A stretch of 64,000 nucleotides of DNA from Mangifera indica (GCF_011075055.1 NW_025401131.1:183515-247514), one strand, 5' to 3'; counted from the first letter of the stretch, positions 47,635 to 58,547 are shown. Made by a program: numbers and translations. Notes: generated by a model not told the origin, from the letters alone.

Positions 47635-49542
47635 ATGTCCAATAAAAGAACTTCATCCTCATCCTCCTCACCTCCTCATCCTTGGGAATTTTCCCACATG
47701 ACATTAAAAGAAGAGGTCAAAGGAGAACTTAAGGACATTAAGGACCAACTGAATCAAATGATGCAAATGATGAGAGACTTGACCCTCACTCAAAGTCGGG
47801 CACCCTTATCACAGCCCCAAACTTCAACAAAAAGCCAAATACCCCCTCCTCCACCTCACCCAACCTAACTACATCAACCAAGAAGACATATTAGACCTTC
47901 CCCTCCTCCTCCTAGACATCATAGGGAGGAATTGATGCTTCATGATTATTCAAGTGGGGAAGAACAAGAGAGGCCACCTAGGAGAGAAAAGGATGATGAT
48001 AGGGGTTTAAGGATTGAAATTCTGGAATTCGAAGGGAGTATGAGTCCGGATGATTTTGTCAATTGGTTACATGCTATAGAGAGAGTTTTTGAATATAAAG
48101 GCTATTCGGATGAGAAGAAATGTAAACTTGCCATCTTGAAATTCAAGGATTATGCATCCTTGTGGTGGGAAAATCTTAAGAAGCAAAGGGAAAGGGATGG
48201 TAAAGAGAGAGTGAGATCTTGGGAGAAACTAAAGAAGCTTATGAAGAGAAGATTCCTTCCGGACAACCATAAACAAGATCTTTACCTCAAGCTACACACC
48301 CTTAAGCAAGGAAGTGATGGAGTAGAGCAATACATAAGGGAGTTTGAGAAGCTATTAATGAGGAGTGAGCTGCCGGAAGTGAAAGAGCAAACCATTGCAA
48401 GATTCATTGGTGGCTTAAACCAAGACATTGCTCATATGGTAGAATTGCAACCATATTGCACTTTTGAAGATGTGTGTAAGTTGGCTATTAAAGTGGAGAA
48501 GCAAAAGAAGGCCATGAAGCCCATGGTTTCCAAGTCATTCTCCAAAGGGACATTATCTAACAAAAGTATATCTTTTACCAAGGGAACTACCTTCTATAAA
48601 GGTTCCCCATCCTACACAAATGTTGTTGATTCTTCTTCCAAGGAGAAAGGCAAGGAAAAAATGGTGGAACCAACTAAGGACAAGCGTAATATGGTGAAGA
48701 CCAACCTCTCCAATAAAAAGTGCTTTAAATGCCAAGGCTATGGACACTTCCAAGCTGAATGCCCTAATAGGAGAGTTTTATCCTTGATGGAGATACAAGC
48801 AATTGAGGAGTCTCTTCAAGAAGAAGAAGAAAGTGAAGTTTCCAGCCATGAAAGTGATGAAGCCAACAAGGAAGAAGAAGAAATTCTACAAGGAGCTGAT
48901 GAAGGAGAGATGTTAGTGATTAGAAGAGCATTGCATGCCAAGCCTCTTCCTCATGAAGAGCAAAGACTCCACATTTTCCAATCAAGGTGCACCATTGAAG
49001 ATAAAGTGTGTTCTTTAATTGTAGATAGTGGAAGTTGTGCTAATGTAGCTTCATCTACCTTAGTGGAAAAACTTGGATTACCTACCATACCTCATCCTCA
49101 ACCATACAAGCTCCAATGGTTGAGCAATGGGACCAGCCTCCAAGTAGCCAAACGAGTGCTTGTTTCCTTTTCCATTGGTAAGCATTATAGTGATGAGATT
49201 TTGTGTGATGTGATTCCTATGGATGCTTGTCACTTGTTGTTGGGAAGACCATGGCAATTTGATAGGGAAGTGAAGCATGATGGCAAGAAGAACACTTACT
49301 CCTTTAAATTCAATGGCAAGACTGTCACTTTAACTCCTCTTAGTCCACAACAAGTTCATAGAGCTACTAAAGGAAAAGAAGTCAAGAAAGAGAGCTTGTT
49401 TATGAATGGTCAGCAAATTGAGGGTAGCCATCTTGAAGATTTGAGGGCAAATCCTTCTCAACCCGGGAAGGATGATGTATATACGGCTCCATTGTTATTT
49501 GTTGGGTTCCAAGTCATCCTTAAGTCTCCATGCAACCTTTGA
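47635..49542 (+). pseudogene. Array unit 12: least damaged B-type gag-protease frame
   Basis: Only the TAA at codon 78 (47866-47868) breaks it; the TAG of units 7-11 is AAG here, so 47932-49542 is one 536-codon open frame. That frame includes the whole gag core, the CCHC knuckle and the protease with DSG. It also has A-like states at several sites (GLNQDIAHM, YCTFED, LQWLSNG, AAGAAGGCC). As the last unit it probably escaped homogenisation with its neighbours. In-frame Met codons near 47932 could start a gag lacking the Pro-rich N-terminus, but use of such a start is speculative. Confidence 0.92.
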
Positions 49543-50500
49543 AGCCAAGAAGAACGAAGTTCCAGAAAATCCCAAGCCAAATGGAGCATTGCGCCTTCAA
49601 TTTTGGCCCGAAACCACTTTTGGATATAGTCTTATTACATCCACCCAAGGTCCAAATGAATAGCTTGCTCCAATTGATGCAAAAGTGCAACTTTTGAAGT
49701 CCATCAATGGTCCAAACGTCCAAGCATCATTTTGAGAAGCCCAAGTGAAGTTACAACCATCCATCACTCCATTTTGAAGCCCAAAAAGGTGTTCAAAGCC
49801 CAATTGGGAGAGTTGGACGAAATTGGATGAAAGGAGAGTTTTGGTGAAGACAAGAGCCCACTTTTTATGGAATAATAGTAACATTTTGTCCTATTGCATT
49901 TATTTAAAGTATGGCATGGCTTATTTTGTGTGGTTTAGAGTGAATTAAGGGCTAGGGTGAACTAATTTATTAAAAGTCTATGTACACATATATCTTGCCG
50001 CCACTTACTCCCATATAAAGTGGTTATGCTTTGTAAAATGCAGTTTTTTACTTTGGAATGAAAACTTGAAGAAGCTTTGTTGGCTCTCTTTCTTATTTCC
50101 TTTATCCAATCATTCTTGGTGGAAGATTGGTGGTGGAAGGCCCCAAGGTTGGTGGAACTTTCTTTTATGCGTTGGTTACACTTTATGTTTCCTTAGAAAT
50201 CCAAATTAGAGTGTGCATGTGTGTTAATCTTGATTATGGCAGAGAGTTGCAACGTAATTACCATTTCTACCACTGCATTCTTCTTGTAATTTGATTGCCT
50301 TACTCTACACCAATTGTGTACGTCCATAGCTTGAAAGAAATTTCTTTGTGTTGTGATTATGATGAAATGAATTTGGTTGGATTTGGAGTTGATTTGGTTG
50401 GTTAAACTGCAAGAAAAAAAAAACTGCTCGTACCACATGAACAGTGAAAACAGTTTTTGATTTGTGGTTTCTTGTAGCATGTTTTGTTGAATATGCAACA
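49473..50500 (+). repeat. Array LTR13 (B type, outer right)
   Basis: The start has private changes (GTATATACGGC, GAACGAAG, CCAGAAAATCC, CCAAATGG). The end reads ATATGCAACA where other LTRs have ATATGCACCA, so the LTR is complete with one substitution. Sequence right after it is minus-strand integrase of the Tekay-like element, joined exactly at the LTR end. Confidence 0.88.
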
Positions 50501-51143
50501 CCCTTTCTGTCTGGCCATCTGTTTGAGGATGATATGCTGTGCTAAATGCTAGCCTAGTACCCAATGCTCTTTGTAAGCTACCCTAAAAAGTTGAAACAAA
50601 TCTAGGGTCTCTATCTGACATAATAGTTTTGGGTACACCATGTAATCTCATAATCTCCCATACATAAATCTGGGCCAATTGATCTGAAGTAAAACTATCT
50701 TTCACTGGAATAAAGTGTGTCGATTTAGTCAATCTATCTACAATCACCCATAGTGCATTATAGCCTTTTTGTACTCAAGGTAGGCCAATGATGAAATCCA
50801 TTGAATTATCTTCCCACTTCCATTCAGGAATACTAAGTGGGTGAAGTAAACCTGAAGGTCTCTGATGCTCGGCCTTGACCTATTGACATACTAAGCACTT
50901 AACTACATAGTCACCAATATCTGTTTTCATACCTATCCACTAATAAGTTTTCTTTAAATCCTGATACATCTTTACTCCCCCAGGGTGGGCAGTGTAAAGT
51001 GTATCATGTGTTTCACTCAAGATTTTCTTTCTCAATTCCAGATCTTGGGGAATACATACTCGGTTTCTGAACTTAAGCACTCCATCTATCATTTGAAACT
51101 CAGTTGCTTTCCCCTCACATATCTGTTGACTTATTTTCTCGCA
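50501..51143 (-). pseudogene. Tekay-like integrase fragment
   Basis: The minus-strand reading gives the core ending in [21 protein letters not shown] at 50564-50501, with VIVDRLTKSTHFIPV and MSDRDPRF upstream. It is interrupted by stops (for example near 50780 and 50940). The catalytic Glu in GQTE is only a few codons before the junction with the array, so the C-terminal half is gone. Confidence 0.85.
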
Positions 51144-52440
51144 TCACAAATCTTCTACTTGTTTCTCTTTTATTTCATTAAGGAGATTAGGTTGAATTTT
51201 CAATCTGGCCACCAGACTCCCTATCACCTCAATTTGTTCCCTCTGAAACTCTTCCTGTAACTCTATCTGAGTGGTGAGATGAGCTATGGAAATCTTTTTA
51301 CTCAAGGCATCGGCTACCACATTTGCTTTACCCGGTTGATATTTAATATCACATTCATAATCTTTGACTAGCTCCAACCATCTTTTTTGTCGCATCTTCA
51401 AATCTTTCTGAGTGAAAAAATATTTTAGACTTTTATGGTCGGTGTAGATATTACATTTAACTCCATATAAATAATGTCTCCAAATTTTTAAAGCAAAAAC
51501 CACTACTGTTAACTCTAAATCATGGGTAGGGTAGCGTGTTTCATAATCTTTTAACTGCCAAGAGGCATACGCTATTACATTACCCTTTTGCATCAGTATG
51601 ACTCCCAAGCCATTATGCGAGGCATCACAATAAATATCATAGTCTACAACCTCCTCTGGTAATACTAAAATAGGAGCTGTTGTCAACCGCCTTTTTAGCT
51701 CTTGGAAACTCTTTTCATAAGCATCAGTCTATAGAAAAAGAGTTCCTTGCCTAGTAAGAGCTGTAAGTGGCTTGGCCAACCGGGCAAAACCTTGTACAAA
51801 TCTCCTGTAATAGCCGGCTAGCCCTAAAAAGCTTCTGATCTCTTTCACCGTCTTTGGCCTTGCCATTCAAGTATTGTTTCCACTTTACTAGGGTCTCCAG
51901 CTATACCTTCCTTAGTAACCACATGTCCTAAAAATACTACTCGATCCAACTAGAATTCACACTTAGAGAATTTGGCATACAATTTCTTTTCTCTTAATCT
52001 TTGTAGCACAAATCTCAAGTGTTCGACATGTTCTTCTTCTGATCTAGAGTATATCAAGATATCATCAATAAATACCACCAGGAATTTGTCAAGGCAATCA
52101 TGAAATACTCGATTCATTAAATCCATAAAGATTGCTGGAGCATTAGTCAATCCAAAAGGCATTACCACAAACTTATAGTGCCCGTAGCGGGTCCGAAAAG
52201 CTGTCTTTGGAATATCTTGCTCTGCAATCCTCACTTGGTGATAACTCGACCTCAAGTCAATTTTGGAGAACACAAAAGCTCCTTTCAATTGATCAAATAA
52301 ATCATCAATTCGAGGCAACGGGTATTTGTTCTTCACTGTCAATTTATTCAACTCTTTGTAATCTATGCACATACGAAGCGACCCATCGTTCTTTTTGACG
52401 AATAGTATGGGCGCTCCCCAAGGAGAGTGACTGGGTCTAA
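51144..52440 (-). pseudogene. Tekay-like RT and RNase H
   Basis: RT is readable at 52372-51950: [53 protein letters not shown] and the catalytic FIDDILIYS box. RNase H follows at 51686-51144 with [28 protein letters not shown] and [15 protein letters not shown]. Stops near 51950 and 51730 split the two. Catalytic residues of both domains are still visible. Confidence 0.88.
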
Positions 52441-53272
52441 TAAAACCCCTTATCTAAAAGTTCTTGCAGTTGTTTCTTTAATTCTTGTAATTCAGCTGGA
52501 GCCATCTGGTAAGGGGTTTTTGAAATTGGGGCTGAGTCAGGTTCTAACTCTATACTAAACTCCAACTCTCTCTCTGGAGGTAAACCTGGTAGCTCATCAG
52601 GAAAAACATCTGAGAAATCTCGTATTATTGGGACATCCTGAACACCCAATCTTTGAATATCACATTTATGTACCATATGACCTAAATATCCTGTACACCC
52701 TTTTTTCAATAATTTTTGTGCTTTTACACTACTGATCATCATACTAGGTTTATGGCCCTCTCCGAAACTGAAGTGATCCCCATTATCAAGTTGGAATCGA
52801 GCCTTTTTCTTTCTACAATCAATCTCGACTCCATATCTTTCTAAGAAATCCATGCCAGGATAACATCAAAATCGGGCATATCAAAGACAATCAAGTCCAC
52901 CTTTAACTCTTTCCCATGTATCACTGCCCTCTGGTCTTTTAACATCTTATCAGCAATCACACTCCCACCATCTGGCATCTCAACTCTAATGGAATGGATA
53001 GATCTAACAAGCACTAAACCTATCCTTTCAATAACCCTCGGTGCAATAAATGAGTGTGTAGCTCATGAATCAATCAATGCATATAAGGAAACAGAGTGGA
53101 AAAAGAGCTGACCAGTAATTGTAGATGGGCTAGCCTCTGCCTGACTATGGGTAGCTATATAGACTTGTACATTAGTACCTATCCCTGGTTGCACTAGCGA
53201 AATTAGGCTTTGTTGTGGCTGTATCTAGACTGACACTTCGGTACTTTGGCAATCCTTTGCTATATGCCCTGG
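52441..53272 (-). pseudogene. Tekay-like protease and linker with stop in active site
   Basis: The reading around 53090-53040 gives YALIDS-stop-ATHSFIAP: the Gly codon of the DSG active site is TGA (minus strand, 53065-53063). 52853-52437 is the PR-RT linker (MDFLERYGVEIDCRKKKARF, VIRDFSDVFPDELPGLPP-like). A frameshift near 52437 separates it from RT. Confidence 0.82.
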
Positions 53273-54418
53273 CTATCGGCATCTATAACAAATCACCTGT
53301 TTTTGCTGGTACCAATATTCCCCGCTATGACGTCTCCCACAAATCTGACACTGGGGAATATTTTCTTTTCTAGGCTTCTTGTCACTTTTCCCGCCTTTTC
53401 TACTCTCTTTTGACTGGAATTTTCTTTTTCCCCTATTGTTTTCAAAACTGAAGCCAATTGAACTACCCCCTGATGTTGTAGTAGGTGCTGAAATAGTCAA
53501 TGAAGCAGGTAAAGCTGATCGACTTGGCATCACTGTCTGAGGTGTTGTCAATGATGGAGGTGTTGACATGGAAGGTGCATTCTTGGGTAGCTTATTAACA
53601 TATACCTCCAACCTCAAGGCTCTCTCTAATGCCTTTTCATAAGTTTGAAGAGGTTGTGGTCCAGCTAGCACATGTAAGGCTATCTCTGGTCTAAGGCCCT
53701 GAAGAAATCTGTCTAGTCTGGGACTAGGTGTACTCACCATACCTGGAGCAAAACTAGCTAGGACATCAAAACAGGTAGAATAATCCTTTGATGAACCCTC
53801 CCCTTGCTGCAAAGAAATAAACTCTTGAACTTTGACTGCTACCACATCAGTGGTTCTGTATTGGGTCTCAAATACCCTTCTAAAGTCTTGCCAAGTCATC
53901 AGATCCATATTTTTGGTTTCTTTAACTAGGTCCCACCAAACGCGGGCCTCTCTCCTCATTAAGAAACTGGCATACCAAACTTTTTCTCTATCGGTCATAG
54001 GAAACAAATCCATGGTACTTTCCACCTGCTTGATCCACTGATCAGCCACTAAAGGATCTTTAGTACCTTTAAATTCAGGAGGGGTATGCTGACTAGGTAA
54101 GGAATAAATGGGCTCAAGTCACCTTTGAGCTCCAATTTCTCCTCTCCCTTCATTCCTCATTTCATTTCTGATTTCTTCTATAACCTCCTCACGAATCTCA
54201 CTTCTAATCTCATCTCGGATGGCATCTCTAGCTATATTTTCAGGTGTGGGTCTATCTTGACTCTCGGTCAACACCTGACGGACTATATCTCTGATTTCTG
54301 CTAGCCCAAATCCTGAACCACCTAACGGGGCAAGGTTAGATGGTTCTCCCGTCTCTCTCTGAATACCCTTTCTACGACCCCGTCCTCGTCCTCGTCCTCG
54401 TCTTGTGGTACTCCTCAT
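53273..54418 (-). pseudogene. Tekay-like gag
   Basis: The start codon is at 54418, about 200 bp after the PBS. The N-terminus is very basic (RRGRGRGRGRRKG), then a charged repetitive helix (EIRSEIREEVIEEIRNEMRN). A break near 54118-54050 is followed by a Retrotrans_gag core (MADQWIKQVESTMDLFPMTD, ARVWWDLVKE, SLQQGEGSSKDY). The zinc knuckle region (CQICGRRHSGE, then CYRCR) lies at the end. Confidence 0.85.
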
Positions 54419-54620
54419 CTAATAACTGCAAAGTGTAATTACATAATATTCTATTATTTGAATACAAGTAAAGAAAAAAACTTACTACAGTCGATTCTCG
54501 AGAGTTGATCTGTGAGACATGAGGGGTATCTGTGCAATACTAGAATGCAAAACTATAAATAAATATTATATTACATTACAACATATTCTATTATATCCAC
54601 TTTTAAGCGCCCAAAATCGC

Positions 54621-54632
54621 GCTCTGATACCA
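54621..54632 (-). other. Tekay-like PBS
   Basis: The minus strand reads TGGTATCAGAGC, a perfect match to the initiator Met tRNA complement, three bases after the LTR end. Confidence 0.9.
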
Positions 54633-54635
54633 AAA

Positions 54636-56854
54636 TGTAATCTCTCCAAACCATTAGGTGTGTTACAGAAAAACGACAAGAGTTTCCCTATTTTAGAGGG
54701 CCCGAGGAAATATTTTCTTTTTTTAATTATGCCCTGTAACACTCCCAATTAACAATTCACACAAACCAGTCTTACCAATTGACTGGATTTTCATCACATA
54801 ATCATAATAAATAAAATAAATACTTATTAGTAACCATAATAAAGATTATCACCCACAGAAACTTTACAACCAATTTTCATAACTACCCTATATATATATA
54901 CATATATAGATATGGCCATACACAATCGCATATATACATATAGGAAGCAAAATATATACATATCCACCAATATCTATATCAAGTATATATATATATATAT
55001 ATATGCATATATTTCCATATACATCAAAACATGTAAATCAACAAAATTATGGTGTCTTTCTCCCTCAGCCTCATGTCTCACTAGTGCTCCCCGATAACAT
55101 TTGCTGTAACTCTTTACCTATAAAATATTAAATTAAAAGGAGTGAGCAACCACGATTCAGTAAGAAAATCATACTTAATACTCAAAGTATTTCATACCAG
55201 TACTAATCTCTTCCATACTCAGCGTGTCTGAGCTATTCATATATTAAATAATTGACACGAAACACGCATTAAACATATATCATAATTTTCTTATTTCACC
55301 CATTTATTCATTTCCTTACTATACAAATATGATTCACTCGTTATGATTTATGCATGTATGAGTGCCATGACTTTTCTATTTTCTGATCATACATCTTTCT
55401 CAACTATTTATTAGCCACATAGGCTTGCATGTATGATTCTAATGCAATTGACTTTCATAAAATATATACTAATTCTTTCTCTCTCTTTTTTTTTTATTGA
55501 CCGGTCTAGACTACATATGACAGTACTTGCAGTCATCATAAAAGGTACAATTCTCTCTTACATGCATATTTTACTTTTTTTTTCTTTACTGTCCACACAG
55601 TACAACTAATATTTTTCTTTGCTGTCCACACAGTACAGCTCGCGTGTAAGGATTTTAAATATGCTTTCTGCTTTCTGCTTTCCTGTATCATATGAGTCAT
55701 TATAAAACCAAAAATACTTGTTTTCCATTTTCTGAAAACATGCATAACTTAGAAAAGGTTTTTCCTCTTTCTTTATTTTTTTTCCTGAAATCATGCATAT
55801 GCTATGATTTCTTGTGTATGTATGTATAACCATAATATGAAATATGTCTATTCATCATTTTCCCTTATTCTTTTCACTCCTTATCAAACATCATATTATT
55901 TTCTCATGCATCAAATTAATTTCAAAATATATAATATAAACTTAATATAAGGGCTATTTCACCTATCATGCACATAATTAAGCAAAAATTAACTTAATGC
56001 AAATTCTTTCATCAATTCATCATTTCTCATATATTCAACACACAAAATCCATTAAGGTAACCCTAGGAATATGAAATGTATAAAATACCCTTATGGCCAA
56101 AAATTACATCATGAATCCTAGTGAATTTCTTTATCCATTTAAGCATAAATCACTTTAATTCTAATATCTTACACACTTATATAAGTAAAGGTTATTTAAA
56201 TAACCTAACTCAAATTACTTCAAGTATGTAAAGTATGAAATTCTTACCTTTTCCTTGGTAATTAGATGATTTACGCATATCCACTTTCTTTTCTTCTTCC
56301 TAGCAACCTTAATTAACAAAAAATATAATCATCCATCAAAACTCTAAATTTGACATATCTTAAAAATTAAATTTTTTATCTTAGAACTGACCAGAATTGA
56401 CAGATCTACACTTTTTTATAACTAAAGGCTCTGGAAATTAGGTGATTTAGTTAGGTTTTTTGGTGAATTTTTGCTTGAAGAAAAACTTTAGCTTAATTCA
56501 TGAAGTTCTCGGCTAAATGAAGAAGAAAATGAATAGGTTATGGGTTTTATAAGCCTTTTGGACCAATTTGCCCTTAACCTTTTCCATAAATGACTATTTT
56601 ATCCTTAGCCAAATACCAAATACCAAAAACCCTTAGCACCACCATATAATTTCAAGTGTGCCATTCAATTTTAATTCCCACTTTGTCCCTTAAATCCTTC
56701 TAAAATGACCATTTTACCCCCTTTGAAAATTATTGCTCATTTAGTAGTTTTCTATAATTCTTTTGCAATTTCTTCAAACAACAAGTTATAAAATCAACTC
56801 TAGGGATAATTTTGGAAATGGAGTTTACTGACACACCTGAATTCGGATGTTACA
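54636..56854 (-). repeat. Tekay-like 5' LTR, 2219 bp
   Basis: The plus strand runs from TGTAATCTCTCC to GGATGTTACA, so the minus-strand LTR begins TGTAACATCC and ends GATTACA with TGTAA/TTACA inverted termini. It is AT-rich and non-coding and contains a TA microsatellite. Short open frames in it look random. Confidence 0.87.
54984..55004. repeat. TA microsatellite
   Basis: An uninterrupted run of about ten TA units inside the Tekay-like LTR; further imperfect TATA runs lie near 54888-54965. Confidence 0.9.
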
Positions 56855-58535
56855 ATTATTGTGGAAGTGAATTCAATATGAAGTGCATAAGGAGAGATTT
56901 AGACATCTCAATCTCAAGACCCCTAAGTTGAGTCGTTATATCCCTTATCTGCATGATGTGCTCATGCACACCTCTAACACTGTGAGCTTCATTGATGATA
57001 ATTTCGTCATAAGAGTGCTGACAAAAGCTTTATTTGAAGACTCAAACTATTCATTAATAGCCTTCAGTAATTGTTTGATATTGTTACACTTAAGGATTGA
57101 ATTACGAATACTAATAGATATACGTGTCCTAATAGACATCATACTTAAGCAATTAGATCGCTCCCATCGTTAATTCACCCTAATTGAAGAAGAACTTTCT
57201 CTTTCTAAATCTTATAGTTATCACCACTCAAAATAGGAACATCACATACATTATCAGAGAAATTCACAGGTTGAATAATTGCGAATAAAATATAAACATA
57301 CATACATAAGTCACGAAATTGAGGCATACAAATATATATCATGTTCTACCAATGTATAAAAATGCTATAAATATATAACTCACATAACATAAAAAACTGC
57401 CTGTGGCCTAAGTTTTTAATTTAAATAGGTTTATATACATATATTTTAAACCCATATGATGAAACTACCAAATTATATGCCTTTTCTTAATTCCTATGGG
57501 TAGATTAAGAAAAATAATTTGTTATTTCATCCTAATTAATCATGTAAATATAATAAAAATTCATGCAGGATAAGATTTATCATATTTACAATGATTAATT
57601 ACAATTGATGTTATATAACTATATGTGATCTCAGGATACTTAATGTATAAATTTAATATAATCAAAGATGTTGTGGCTACTCTTTAACTAATCAAAAACA
57701 TACTAATCACTTACATCTAATTTATGCATATATTCATTAATAAATTATTAAAAAATAATTTCAAATAAACCTTAAATAGGCATAAAAATTAATCCATATG
57801 AATAATTAACAATATAAATTGAATTTAAAGTTGAGCTAATCCAATTTTAAAACAAATATAAATAGCAATTGCATGTCATAATAAATATGTAGAAAAACAT
57901 ATTTTATAAAACTAAAATATTTGCTATTCCAAAGCATAAATTTTTGAATTAATGAGACACGTCATTTGCTTACTAGAAAACCAATTTTGAGTCGCTAAAT
58001 TAGGATTCCATATCTAATTTTCTCAAGAAGTGAACTGGTCTAAGGGCAAACTTTGCATAGTATAATCATAACGGGCCAGGGTTCAAAACTCTAAATAATT
58101 AAATTTTTTTCCAATCAATAGATGAATGACATGTTGGCTGAACAGGGTTGGGCCAGGGTTCAAAACTCTAAATAATTAAATTTTTTTCCAATCAAAAGAT
58201 GAATGACATGTTGGCTGAACAGGGTTAATACAAAAGAGGCTGGAGACGCGTATGACATGTCATCCAAATGTCATCCTTGATCTCCAGCCAGGTCATGATA
58301 GGGGTTGATCAACCTAGTTTCAGACTCGAATATTAAAAAACCCCTAAATCCGCCTACAAAACTCTGATTTTGATATTCTATATATCAAAATTCTTATTTT
58401 TTCATATAGAATTCACACAAACTATAATTTTAAGCAGAAAATGCCAAAACATTAATTTTCTCTCTCTACAACAAATTCGAATTAAACATAAAATCCATGA
58501 CAATTCAACAACAAAGCAAGACAGAGATCATAGTG
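56855..58535 (-). other. AT-rich non-coding DNA, probably internal part of an LTR element
   Basis: I recognise no protein in this 1.7-kb stretch. A PBS and LTR in minus orientation lie directly to the right, so it may be the leader/internal region of a decayed or non-coding LTR element into which the Tekay-like element inserted. A short plus-strand open frame at 56883-57173 has no recognisable motif. It holds one 77-bp tandem duplication. Confidence 0.5.
58073..58226. repeat. 77-bp tandem duplication
   Basis: Copies at 58073-58149 and 58150-58226 both begin GGGCCAGGGTTC and end GAACAGGGTT. I see a single difference (AATCAATAG versus AATCAAAAG). Confidence 0.95.
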
Positions 58536-58547
58536 GCTTTGATACCA
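58536..58547 (-). other. Primer-binding site of a third LTR element
   Basis: The minus strand reads TGGTATCAAAGC, one base from the initiator Met tRNA complement, followed by CACTATGATC, a common context after plant copia PBSs. The adjacent LTR end reads CCAACA on the minus strand. Confidence 0.75.

Larger units (their letters stand above)
12376..50500 (+). mobile_element. Tandem array of 12 gag-only LTR elements sharing 13 LTRs
   Basis: Thirteen LTRs (1027-1031 bp) alternate head-to-tail with twelve internal regions (2061-2063 bp), giving a 3088-3093-bp period. Every internal region has, in order, a PBS, a leader of about 220 bp, one gag-protease frame with in-frame stops, and a polypurine tract. 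No RT, RNase H or integrase is present. A single unit bounded by two LTRs is about 4.1 kb, similar in content to the plant TR-GAG non-autonomous elements. Units 1-5 (subtype A) have a 3093-bp period; units 7-12 (subtype B) settle at 3091 bp. Both outer LTRs are complete, but the left flank is copia and the right flank is Tekay-like gypsy. DNA-level amplification is inferred from shared LTRs and block-shared stop codons. Confidence 0.95.
50501..56854 (-). mobile_element. Tekay/Del-like Ty3/gypsy element, 3' part missing
   Basis: On the minus strand it has a 5' LTR (56854-54636), PBS, gag, protease, RT, RNase H and part of integrase. The element is cut at the integrase core by the array's last LTR; the rest of integrase, any chromodomain and the 3' LTR are absent. 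LTR ends TGTAACATCC and GATTACA, the Arg/Gly-rich gag start and the RT (FIDDILIYS) suggest the Tekay/Del chromovirus group. Stops and frameshifts occur throughout. The five bases right of the LTR (56855-56859, ATTAT) would be one target-duplication copy. Confidence 0.87.

Noticed and set aside
12376..50500. Regular direct repeats as a CRISPR array or centromeric short satellite
   Set aside because: The repeat unit is 3.09 kb and contains LTR, PBS, gag-protease and polypurine tract; there are no short repeats with spacers.
50193..50564. A fused minus-strand frame joining integrase [10 protein letters not shown] to LTR sequence
   Set aside because: It is an accidental in-frame join at the array/Tekay boundary, with no sign of selection.
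56883..57173. 96-codon plus-strand frame as a small gene
   Set aside because: No recognisable motif, no neighbours on the strand, and surrounded by retroelement DNA; its length is unremarkable in a stretch of this size.
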